The position numbers were made by a program, and so were the translations under genes. Shown in pieces: positions 1 through 5,469 of a stretch of DNA of 5,469 nucleotides (position 1 is its first letter; every line of letters starts with the position of its first letter). The stretch is from Desulfotignum sp. (GTDB taxonomy: Bacteria > Desulfobacterota > Desulfobacteria > Desulfobacterales > Desulfobacteraceae). Where the stretch lies: assembly GCA_011390695.1 (NCBI GenBank), contig JAABRW010000077.1, positions 1 through 5,469 of the forward strand, written 5' to 3'. The notes beneath the pieces were generated by a model, which did not search any database, was not told the origin of the DNA, and saw only the letters and a program-made list of their open reading frames with translations.

Positions 1-175
1 TGGTATTGGTCATTTCAAAGGGAAGATATCCGGATTCAAATCCCACACGGATTTTACCTGCCTTTACAATGGTTTCAAGGGTTGATTTTTGGGCCAGTTC
101 AATGTCGGCACTGAAACCGGGTGTACCGATCAAAACAAATGCCAGAGCAAACAGGGACACTAATACTTTTTTCAT
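1..175 (-). CDS. Periplasmic amino-acid-type ABC transporter substrate-binding protein, N-terminal part (cut by window edge)
   Basis: Only the first 58 codons are in the window; the gene runs off the left edge. The product starts MKKVLVSLFALAF and has a textbook Sec signal peptide: two lysines, a hydrophobic stretch, and a likely cleavage site after F-S-A at residues 21-23. The mature part then reads STLETIVKAGKIRVGFES, followed by GYLPFEM. This is the usual opening of family 3 solute-binding proteins (SBP_bac_3: polar amino acids, opines and similar solutes), where the first beta strand follows 'G.IRVG'. The protein would sit in the periplasm and deliver its ligand to an ABC permease, whose genes are presumably further left. 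The start is fixed by AGGAGG six bases upstream. The gene diverges from the phosphoesterase operon. The ligand cannot be told from this fragment. Sensor-type or lytic-transglycosylase-linked SBP_bac_3 proteins are alternatives, but a short secreted N-terminus favours a plain binding protein. Confidence 0.85.
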   Translation of the reverse strand, partial: MKKVLVSLFALAFVLIGTPGFSADIELAQKSTLETIVKAGKIRVGFESGYLPFEMTNT

Positions 176-181
176 CTTTTT

Positions 182-187
182 CCTCCT
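182..187 (-). promoter_or_regulatory. Strong Shine-Dalgarno site AGGAGG
   Basis: On the minus strand the sequence reads AGGAGG, then six bases, then the ATG ending at 175. It is a full match to the anti-Shine-Dalgarno consensus. It fixes the start of the binding protein and predicts high translation, as is common for abundant periplasmic binding proteins. No other start in this window has a site this strong. Confidence 0.85.
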
Positions 188-467
188 AAAAATTGGGGTT
201 TGACATTTCTGTATCTCCGGGGGAGCCGAAGATGGCTGTCAAGCCCTGTTATGGGTTGATAAACCGCTTTGGAATCAACTTTTATACTTAGCATAACCAA
301 ATGAAATGGCAAGCACTATTTTATCAATAATTCTAACCAGCTAAAATCATTAATATATTCTGCTTGATTTAAAAGGTTCTCTGTCGTAATATAAGTTTTT
401 TTATACAATAAGCTCCCGGTTGCAGGACCGAATTTTTTAAAAAACCTTACTTCAGACAGCACACATT
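188..467. other. AT-rich divergent intergenic region
   Basis: This 280-nt stretch separates the leftward binding-protein gene from the rightward phosphoesterase operon. It holds no credible gene. Seen in it: a good rightward promoter at 364-392; a self-complementary run TTTTTTAAAAAA at 433-444, preceded by a short hairpin CGGT/ACCG (417-420 with 427-430), both in the leader of the rightward operon; and a minus-strand TTGACA at 237-242 that could be a -35 box for the binding protein but lacks a convincing -10 at normal spacing. The two genes therefore probably have separate promoters, and the leftward transcript may have a leader of some length. Confidence 0.6.
364..392 (+). promoter_or_regulatory. 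Sigma-70-type promoter for the phosphoesterase/ParB-like operon
   Basis: TTGATT at 364-369 (four of six matches to TTGACA) and TAATAT at 387-392 (close to TATAAT) are separated by exactly 17 nt, in an AT-rich setting. Transcription would start near 399-400. That gives a leader of roughly 75 nt before the ATG at 477. There is no other equally good pair between the two divergent genes on this strand. This is a prediction from sequence only. Confidence 0.6.
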
Positions 468-476
468 TTGGGCTCC

Positions 477-1103
477 ATGAATAAAAAACCGTTCCCTTTC
501 CAGTACCGTGGCCTCAAAATCCTGGCAGTGTCGGATTTTATTGATAAGAACCTGACCCACCTGGTGGAAACAAAATCCCTGGGACCGGTGAACATCATCA
601 TTTCCTGCGGAGATATGGAGCCGGAATACCTGTCTTTTCTCAGGGACCGGCTGGATGTTCCCCTTTTTTATGTCAAAGGCAACCATGACATCCGTTATAC
701 CCCCACCAATCCTGTGGGTTGTGAAAACATCCACAAACGGATCATTTCAGTGGGAGCGTTTACCATCATGGGCCTGGAAGGATCCATGTGGTATAATGGC
801 GGCGCCAATCAATACACCGAAGCCATGATGAAAAAAAACATATCCAGCCTGTGGTTTTCCATGTGGCGCAAAGGGCGGATTCACATGGTGGTAACCCATG
901 CCCCGCCCCGGCATATACACGACAAAGAGGACCTGTGTCATATGGGATTTGCATGCTTTAACACATTGATCAGAAAAAGACAGCCGGAATATTTTGTCCA
1001 TGGCCATGTGCACCGGGATTTTAAAACCTTTGCCGACAGAATAACCCGGGCCGATACCACCCGGGTGCTCAATACCTGCGGATATACCCTGATCGAGGTT
1101 TAA
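477..1103 (+). CDS. Calcineurin-like metallophosphoesterase lacking the motif I histidine
   Basis: The product is 208 residues from the ATG at 477; an in-frame TTG at 468 would add three. Neither start has a good ribosome site, so the start is uncertain and ATG is preferred on codon. Motifs of the two-metal phosphoesterase superfamily are visible: AVSD around D20, CGD at 44-46, GNHD at 68-71, TH at 140-141 and GHVH at 176-179. The usual motif I is DxH, but here it reads D20-F-I22, so the metal-binding His is absent; the other ligands are present. There is no signal peptide or membrane segment, so it should be cytoplasmic. From memory, a family with the same layout (AVSD without His, GLEGS, THAPP, GHxH) occurs in other bacteria, so the loss is probably a family trait and not decay. 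It would cleave a phosphodiester or phosphomonoester; the substrate is unknown. It lies 2 nt ahead of the ParB-like gene and is probably co-transcribed and functionally paired with it. Confidence 0.88.
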   Translation: MNKKPFPFQYRGLKILAVSDFIDKNLTHLVETKSLGPVNIIISCGDMEPEYLSFLRDRLDVPLFYVKGNHDIRYTPTNPVGCENIHKRIISVGAFTIMGLEGSMWYNGGANQYTEAMMKKNISSLWFSMWRKGRIHMVVTHAPPRHIHDKEDLCHMGFACFNTLIRKRQPEYFVHGHVHRDFKTFADRITRADTTRVLNTCGYTLIEV

Positions 1104-1105
1104 TC

Positions 1106-2197
1106 ATGAAAAACATATTCAAACACCTGTTTTCGCCAGAACCGCACCGGCAGGATGAAGCCAACCATGTCAGCTCCTTCAATGAACAGCAGGCCAAAGA
1201 AGAAGATGTGCAGTTCATTGACCATGGTATCCAGACCATTGCCCTGGAAAAAATCATCGGCAGCGTGGGCAAATATGCGGATTTTGATTCCAGGTTCCGG
1301 CCCAAAAAACATGTTTCCGGAAAACGGTTCACCGACATCAAACAGGCCATGCGCCAGGGCCAAAACATACAGCCGGTAAAGCTGTATCAGATACGAGACC
1401 AGTATTATGTGCTGGACGGCAACCACCGGGTGTCGGCGGCCAAGGAACTGGGATGGACAGAAATTTCCGCCAAGGTGGTGGAACTGCTTTCCGGTCAAAA
1501 CACCATGGAAAACCTGCTGTATTTAGAAAAAAAGAAATTTTTCCAAAAAACCGGACTGCCCCTTGAAATCGATCTTACGGAACTGGGAAAATACAATTAT
1601 CTGGAACAGCAGATCCACAGACACCAGGTGTATCTGGCTTCCCAGTCAGGCAAAGACTGCGATTTTGCCAAAGCCTCCAGGGACTGGTACAACACCATCT
1701 ATCTGCCCATGGCCTTTATCATCAAAAACGGAGCACTGATCAAATATTTTCCGGGCCGAACCATTGCAGATCTGTATACCTATATTGCCTATCACCACTG
1801 GGATACCAATGCAAACCGGCGGTACGGCATCGGCATTGACCGGCTTATCCCCAAAAGCATGGAAAGCTTCAGAACCGCCATGCTGGAAAAACAGACCCCG
1901 GAATATCCGGAAATGAAGCGCACCATCACCGCCTTTATTCTCATTGACACCGACACCACAGCGGAAACGACCCTGTCTGATAAATTATTTGCCTTGGAAG
2001 AAGTCCAGGAGGTGCATGCGGTTCACGGCAGCATTGATCTTCTGGTAAAAGTGGTGCTCCAACGGGATTTTCTGGCTTCAGATGCAGAAACTATTGCGGA
2101 ATTTTTAGATGAGCGTATCCGAAAAATTGCAGGTATAAAACGTACCCAGACCATGATACCCGGCAGGTCCCTGGTCAAAGAAGGATTTGCCTGTTGA
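1106..2197 (+). CDS. ParB/sulfiredoxin-fold protein with a C-terminal Lrp/AsnC-type RAM domain
   Basis: The product is 363 residues. The ATG lies 2 nt after the phosphoesterase stop, with GAGG at 1095-1098 seven bases upstream. Three parts are visible. Residues about 42-127 look like a ParB/Srx-type domain: a 'I.L.KIIGSVGKY' entry, 'QPVKLYQI' strand, then DGNHRVSAAKELG at 104-116, the phosphate-loop-like signature of this fold. Residues about 130-270 form a mostly helical region with a distinctive WYNTIYLP (194-201) and FPGRTIADLY (215-224), which I cannot assign to a named domain. Residues about 273-352 match the RAM ligand-binding/oligomerisation domain of Lrp/AsnC regulators (TAFILIDTD, then EVQEVHAVHGSIDLLVKV, then IAGIKRTQTMI). 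There is no helix-turn-helix. ParB-fold domains in other proteins bind CTP/ATP and can be DNA clamps, nucleases or kinases (for example the free serine kinase SerK); which applies here is unknown. It is not a chromosome-partition ParB: the ParB DNA-binding and dimerisation regions are missing. The RAM part suggests an oligomer that senses a small molecule, perhaps an amino acid. Confidence 0.85.
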   Translation: MKNIFKHLFSPEPHRQDEANHVSSFNEQQAKEEDVQFIDHGIQTIALEKIIGSVGKYADFDSRFRPKKHVSGKRFTDIKQAMRQGQNIQPVKLYQIRDQYYVLDGNHRVSAAKELGWTEISAKVVELLSGQNTMENLLYLEKKKFFQKTGLPLEIDLTELGKYNYLEQQIHRHQVYLASQSGKDCDFAKASRDWYNTIYLPMAFIIKNGALIKYFPGRTIADLYTYIAYHHWDTNANRRYGIGIDRLIPKSMESFRTAMLEKQTPEYPEMKRTITAFILIDTDTTAETTLSDKLFALEEVQEVHAVHGSIDLLVKVVLQRDFLASDAETIAEFLDERIRKIAGIKRTQTMIPGRSLVKEGFAC

Positions 2198-2261
2198 TTG
2201 TGTTCATCCCGGCCCGGAGAAACAGCAGTATACGCAATGATATGATCCTGACCTGTACCTG
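2198..2261. other. Short tail-to-tail junction without a clear terminator
   Basis: The rightward operon and the leftward peptide-binding protein gene end 64 nt apart. The only symmetry is CCTGAC at 2247-2252 with GTCAGG at 2265-2270 (6 bp, 12-nt loop), which overlaps the stop codon of the leftward gene. No T-run follows on either strand, so it is not a convincing intrinsic terminator. A 6-bp direct repeat ACCTGT occurs twice in tandem at 2251-2262. Termination may depend on Rho or on converging transcription. Confidence 0.5.
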
Positions 2262-3878
2262 TCAGTCAGGCATAAGGGATGTCCTTTCATCAAACTGGGG
2301 ATACCCTGCCAGCGTGTTTATCAACTCATGGCCGTAGTCAAGATTGATCCGCCTGGCCACGCAGTATTTGATGTCCAGGATGGGAAACACCAGGGCATCA
2401 TGAAGAATCCGGATCTGGGCCTGTTTCCAGAGGCGGATCTGTTTTTTGGGGTCAATTTCAGACCGGGCATCATCCAGAAGCTTGTCCACGGATGTACAAT
2501 GGGAAAAATTGGTGTGGAAGTTTTCCCCGGTTTCCACAATGGCATCTGAATGAAAAAATCCCCGCAGATAGTTATCTGCATTGGGCCTGAGTGAAAAATA
2601 CAAAACAATGGCATTTTTGTTCTGCCGGATCAGCTGGTGGTATCGGGAATGGGATACGATTTTCAAATCCACCATGATACCGATGTTTTTCAATGCCTGC
2701 TGTAACACTTCATAGGATGTTTTAAAAAGCCGTTTTTCTGATCCATACAGGGTAATGGAAAACCCGTCTGCAAAACCGGCATCTGCCATAAGCTGCCTGG
2801 CCAGAGGGATATCATTTTTCAGGTTCAGCCCCAGGGCGGTTATTTTGTCATTTTCCATACCGCCGGGCAGAAAATCCGCACTCATGGGGGCCAATACAGG
2901 AGTTACCAGTTTTCTGTTGGAAACCGCCAGAAAGCGGTCCCGGTCAAGGGCATGGATAATGGCCTTTCTCACCCGGATATCATCCAAAGGTTTTATGGAT
3001 GTATTCAAGTGAAACAAGCCGGTATATCCCGGGCCGAATACATCGATACGGGTTTTGGGCAGTTTTTCCATTGTCTGGATCCAGCCGGCGTCACCCACAC
3101 CGATAATCAGATCCATGTTTCCTTTTCTGAAAGCAGCTTCCCGTAAGTCATTGTCCGGGATAAAATGCATTTCCACGCCGGCAAGTTCCGGTGTTCCCCG
3201 AAAATAGGCGGAATGGGCTTTTAACACACACTTTTCTTTGGGAATATACCGGTCAAACATGAACGGTCCTGTACCCACAGGGTGTTTTGTAAAAAAATCA
3301 TATCCCCCGGCCTGGATGGCTTTTTTGCTCACAATATATCCGGCTCGATGATTGGCGATAATGGGCAGAAAGAACAAGGGAGAAATTGGTTTTTCCAGAA
3401 TAATATCCAAAGTATGTTCATCGCGCTTTTCAAAGGTCATCCCGGTATATTCTCCGGCAATACCGCTGCGGTCAGGATCTGCTGCTTTTTTTAGAGAAAA
3501 AATGACATCATCTGCGGTCAATTCATAGGCCGGGTTAAAAGGGCCGGGGTGAAAGAAAATCCCTTTTTTCAGCTTGATTGTCCAGATCTGCCTGCCGTTT
3601 TTGATATAAAATTCTGGAATGGATTCGGCAATATCAGGTTCCAGACGGGACAGATTGCCAGGAACATACCTGACCAGACTGTTGAACACCATGTCTGCAT
3701 AGGTAAAATCCTGGGACCCCTTTGCAAAATGCGGGTCCAGGTGGCTGAGGCCGCTGGTGTGAACGGCAAATCTCAATACCTGCGGGGATTGGGCCCCTGC
3801 AGTGCCTGCCTGTAGAACCAGCGCGCAGACAGCCAATATCCCGCATGCCGCTAAAAAAAATATATCCCTTTTCACCAT
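2262..3878 (-). CDS. Periplasmic family 5 (peptide/nickel-type) ABC transporter substrate-binding protein
   Basis: The product is 538 residues, the normal length for DppA/OppA/NikA-type proteins (SBP_bac_5). A Sec signal peptide is clear: MVKRD, a hydrophobic core to about residue 22, and a likely cut after A-G-A at 27-29. No lipobox is seen at the cut, so it should be soluble in the periplasm. Family landmarks follow in order: 'LDPHFAKG' near 47-54, VFNSLVRY at 64-71, 'KLKKGIFFHPG' near 102-112, LTADDVIFSLKKA near 120-132, then KHPVGTGPFMF, and later DDIRVRKAIIHALDRD. These are typical of the ligand-enclosing lobes of this fold. The ATG at 3878 has AAAGGG four bases upstream and a promoter just before it. 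No permease or ATPase gene is adjacent in the window: the downstream gene converges and the upstream gene is an oxidoreductase. The protein therefore either serves a transporter encoded elsewhere or has another binding role. Its ligand cannot be read from sequence. Confidence 0.93.
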   Translation of the reverse strand: MVKRDIFFLAACGILAVCALVLQAGTAGAQSPQVLRFAVHTSGLSHLDPHFAKGSQDFTYADMVFNSLVRYVPGNLSRLEPDIAESIPEFYIKNGRQIWTIKLKKGIFFHPGPFNPAYELTADDVIFSLKKAADPDRSGIAGEYTGMTFEKRDEHTLDIILEKPISPLFFLPIIANHRAGYIVSKKAIQAGGYDFFTKHPVGTGPFMFDRYIPKEKCVLKAHSAYFRGTPELAGVEMHFIPDNDLREAAFRKGNMDLIIGVGDAGWIQTMEKLPKTRIDVFGPGYTGLFHLNTSIKPLDDIRVRKAIIHALDRDRFLAVSNRKLVTPVLAPMSADFLPGGMENDKITALGLNLKNDIPLARQLMADAGFADGFSITLYGSEKRLFKTSYEVLQQALKNIGIMVDLKIVSHSRYHQLIRQNKNAIVLYFSLRPNADNYLRGFFHSDAIVETGENFHTNFSHCTSVDKLLDDARSEIDPKKQIRLWKQAQIRILHDALVFPILDIKYCVARRINLDYGHELINTLAGYPQFDERTSLMPD

Positions 3879-3901
3879 AATTCCCTTTGATTTGTCTTTC
3901 T

Positions 3902-3930
3902 CTTATACGGACCAGATACAGAACCGTCAA
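3902..3930 (-). promoter_or_regulatory. Sigma-70-type promoter for the family 5 binding protein
   Basis: Read on the minus strand, TTGACG (3930-3925) is followed by exactly 17 nt and then TATAAG (3907-3902). Both boxes are five of six to consensus. Transcription would begin near 3895, giving a leader of only about 16 nt before the ATG at 3878, which still contains the ribosome site. The gene thus seems to be transcribed on its own and not by read-through from the oxidoreductase upstream. Confidence 0.65.
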
Positions 3931-3986
3931 GACAAATATTAGGGATCACCATGGCAATCCCGTGTGGATTTGACGACAGATATATT

Positions 3987-4070
3987 GACCAAGCCCCCTG
4001 TGGGTGTCTTGTGACCGGACCGTCAGATTCTATCTCGGGCCGGGCGCAAGACACCTACAGGGGGCGGGTT
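3987..4070. repeat. Long imperfect palindrome (19-bp arms plus nested stem)
   Basis: The arms are GCCCCCTGTGGGTGTCTTG at 3993-4011 and CAAGACACCTACAGGGGGC at 4047-4065. They pair over 19 positions with a single non-Watson-Crick pair (G4002 with T4056), which would be a G-U wobble in plus-strand RNA and an A-C mismatch in minus-strand RNA. Inside, CCGG 4015-4018 pairs with 4040-4043, CCG 4020-4022 with CGG 4036-4038, and AGAT 4025-4028 with ATCT 4032-4035, leaving a 3-nt tip. Outside, GACC 3987-3990 can pair with GGTT 4067-4070. Nearly the whole 84 nt folds into one hairpin. It lies between the oxidoreductase stop and the binding-protein promoter. No T-run follows on either strand, so it is not a standard intrinsic terminator. 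A REP/MITE-like mobile palindrome, an mRNA 3'-end stabiliser or a structured RNA are all possible; no transposase is nearby. Confidence 0.8.
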
Positions 4071-4123
4071 TCGATCTGGAAAGCGGAAGGTACTGCTTAG
4101 GGCTGCGCTTTACCGGTCACAAG
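4008..4123. repeat. Second, 11-bp perfect inverted repeat overlapping the oxidoreductase stop codon
   Basis: CTTGTGACCGG at 4008-4018 is repeated in perfect inverse form as CCGGTCACAAG at 4113-4123. The right copy contains the last codon and the TGA stop of the oxidoreductase gene. The left copy shares its first four bases with the left arm of the larger palindrome and its CCGG with the nested stem, so the two foldings exclude each other in part. The spacing is 94 nt. It could be an alternative structure of the same 3' region, or chance. Confidence 0.5.
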
Positions 4124-5469
4124 GGCGTATTGGGCACCATATCCCAGATGCCGCAGGGACAGGCCCCTTTGCAGAATCCGCACCCGATGCACCTGTCCGG
4201 ATCCACCTGGTATTCAAACCCGTCCTTTCCCAGATCAGCCCGCTGAATGGCAGCTTCCGGACAGATGGCCACACAGATGCCGCAGTCCCTGCAGTTGCCG
4301 CATGAGGCACAGTCTGCCCCGCATTCCGTGAGATCTTCGGCAATCTTTCTGGGATCATAATAGGCCAGGTTGATCCGGTTTTTATCCATTACCGGCAACG
4401 GTTCCAGGTCATCCGCCCTTTTTCCGGAAACAATCTGGTGGATGGTCAGCGCCGCCCGTTTACCCCCACCGATTGCATCGGTGATCAGCCCCGGGCCCAC
4501 CATATCCCCTATGGCAAACACTTTGGGATCTGACGTCCGGTTGAATCTGTCCACAGCCACAAATCCGTTTTCCACAGACAGGTGATCTCCTGCAAAAGCA
4601 AGGTCCGGTACATCCCCGATGGCCACTACCACGGTATCAGCAGGCAGCACTTCGCCTTCCCGGAGTATGACGCTTTCAGGGGTAATTTCTTTGGTGAACA
4701 CAGGCCACCTGAACCTGGCGCCGCAGGCTTGGGCATCTTCTTTTTCTTTTCCGAAAGCCGCAGGTTTCTGGACATCGATTAGGGTAATATCTTCTGCCCC
4801 CAGCCGGTGGGCTTCCGTGGCCACATCACACCCCACATTGCCTGCCCCGATAATCACCACCTGTCTGCCCGGCTTCACCTTGTCTGCTTTGGCATCCGCC
4901 AGAAAATCATTGGCAGACCAGGCGTTTTCAATACCCGGAACCGGCAGGGTCCTGGGTTTTTTTGCCCCGGCCGCCACAATGGTAAAGTCATATGCTTCTT
5001 TGATTCTGAGAAATTCGTCTGTATTGATATCCTGGTTCAGGCGGATGTCGGAAACCAGGGTCTGGATGCGGGACAGTTCCGTATCCAGGGTCTTTTTGGG
5101 AATCCGTGATCCTGGAATAACAGCGGAAATTTTGCCGCCGATGGCCGGGCCGGTATCAAATACCGTGACAGTATGGCCTTTGAGCGTCAGGTGCCATGCT
5201 GCGGACAAGCCCCCCGGGCCGGCACCGATAACCGCCATTTTCTTTTCGGTTTTTTTGGCCGGGGTGGGCGGGGGTACATTTTCTCCCGCCTGTCCCAGGG
5301 CCCTGACACTGATGGGCTGCATCCCTTCCTGGAGACGGGAACAGGATGCCATGCAGGGGCTGGGGCATAAATGCCCGCATACCGTGGCGGGAAACGGTGT
5401 ATGGGCAAGGCCCATGGCAATGGCTTCATCCACATTGTCTGCCCGGACCATGTACCATCTGTCCTGTAC
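4117..5469 (-). CDS. GltD-like FAD/NAD(P)-dependent oxidoreductase with C-terminal 2x[4Fe-4S] ferredoxin module (5' end outside window)
   Basis: The reading frame stays open to the right edge, so the N-terminus is missing and the ATG at 5451 need not be the start; 450 residues are visible, numbered here from the edge. Order: a cysteine group C31, C35, C39, C43 (VCGHLCPSPC..SC.R) of the Fer4_20 domain of glutamate synthase small subunits; an FAD Rossmann site IGAGPGG at 81-87; the GKI..VIP..RIP segment at 112-124; a second dinucleotide site IGAGNVG at 207-213 for NAD(P)H; and a C-terminal FAD motif FAIGDMVGPG. The tail has two ferredoxin motifs, C393-x2-C-x2-C-x3-CP and C427-x2-C-x2-C-x3-CP, plus extra cysteines at 383, 387, 390 and 439. 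Family members pass electrons between NAD(P)H, flavin and iron-sulfur clusters in the cytoplasm. The ferredoxin tail suggests electron exchange with ferredoxin or a partner subunit, as in anaerobes. The partner is not in the window, so true glutamate synthase activity cannot be claimed. Confidence 0.9.
   Translation of the reverse strand, partial: VQDRWYMVRADNVDEAIAMGLAHTPFPATVCGHLCPSPCMASCSRLQEGMQPISVRALGQAGENVPPPTPAKKTEKKMAVIGAGPGGLSAAWHLTLKGHTVTVFDTGPAIGGKISAVIPGSRIPKKTLDTELSRIQTLVSDIRLNQDINTDEFLRIKEAYDFTIVAAGAKKPRTLPVPGIENAWSANDFLADAKADKVKPGRQVVIIGAGNVGCDVATEAHRLGAEDITLIDVQKPAAFGKEKEDAQACGARFRWPVFTKEITPESVILREGEVLPADTVVVAIGDVPDLAFAGDHLSVENGFVAVDRFNRTSDPKVFAIGDMVGPGLITDAIGGGKRAALTIHQIVSGKRADDLEPLPVMDKNRINLAYYDPRKIAEDLTECGADCASCGNCRDCGICVAICPEAAIQRADLGKDGFEYQVDPDRCIGCGFCKGACPCGIWDMVPNTPL

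Noticed and set aside
217..242. Minus-strand TTGACA as the -35 box of the amino-acid binding protein
   Set aside because: The -35 match is perfect, but no good -10 hexamer lies at 16-18 nt; the nearest candidates are weak or too far.
447..734. 95-residue open frame on the minus strand opposite the phosphoesterase
   Set aside because: It is antisense to a gene with clear family motifs, has no ribosome site and no recognisable domain.
1100..1498. 132-residue open frame on the minus strand opposite the ParB-like gene
   Set aside because: It is a shadow of a well-supported gene; composition is biased and no motif is visible.
1106..2197. Chromosome-partition or plasmid ParB
   Set aside because: The protein lacks the ParB helix-turn-helix and dimerisation regions, there is no ParA gene and no parS-like repeats; only the N-terminal fold resembles ParB.
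2247..2270. Hairpin at the tail-to-tail junction as a bidirectional terminator
   Set aside because: The stem is only 6 bp with a 12-nt loop and no T-run on either strand.
3872..4054. 60-residue minus-strand open frame crossing the palindrome
   Set aside because: It starts at a GTG inside the hairpin arm, lacks a ribosome site, and runs over the promoter and start of the binding-protein gene.
3987..4070. Palindrome as an integron attC site or intrinsic terminator
   Set aside because: The outer bases do not give the paired RYYYAAC/GTTRRRY boxes of attC, no integrase or cassette array is seen, and no T-run follows the stem.
4004..4246. 80-residue plus-strand open frame starting in the palindrome
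   Set aside because: Most of it is antisense to the ferredoxin tail of the oxidoreductase, and its start has no ribosome site.

Overview
The window looks like ordinary chromosome from an anaerobic, Gram-negative, sulfate-reducer-like bacterium. My best guess is the Desulfobacteraceae or a relative (Desulfobacterota). The guess rests on the flavin/iron-sulfur oxidoreductase carrying a ferredoxin-type tail, two secreted solute-binding proteins with Gram-negative style signal peptides, moderate G+C with an AT-rich promoter region, and the general look of the proteins. No rRNA, tRNA, CRISPR array, transposase or phage gene is visible.

Layout, left to right. (1) Minus strand, 175 to the left edge: the first 58 residues of a periplasmic amino-acid-type ABC transporter binding protein, with a strong AGGAGG ribosome site. 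(2) 176-467: an AT-rich divergent intergenic region with a good sigma-70-type promoter facing right (TTGATT, 17 nt, TAATAT). (3) Plus strand, 477-1103 and 1106-2197: a two-gene operon with a 2-nt gap. It encodes a calcineurin-like metallophosphoesterase and a three-part protein: a ParB/sulfiredoxin-fold domain with a DGNHR motif, an unnamed middle domain, and a C-terminal Lrp/AsnC-type RAM ligand-binding domain without any helix-turn-helix. (4) 2198-2261: a 64-nt tail-to-tail junction. (5) Minus strand, 3878-2262: a complete family 5 (peptide/nickel-type) solute-binding protein with its own promoter and no permease or ATPase genes beside it in the window. (6) 3879-4116: an intergenic region dominated by a long imperfect palindrome (about 3987-4070). 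(7) Minus strand, from the right edge to 4117: most of a GltD-like FAD/NAD(P) oxidoreductase with a C-terminal 2x[4Fe-4S] ferredoxin module. Its true start lies outside the window.

Functional links. The phosphoesterase and the ParB-like/RAM protein are almost certainly co-transcribed and probably work together; their substrate and signal are unknown. An amino-acid-sensing RAM domain next to two solute-binding protein genes would fit a link to amino-acid or peptide nutrition, but that is inference from proximity only. The operon is the best candidate here for an undescribed system. The palindrome at 3987-4070 is the strongest non-coding signal.
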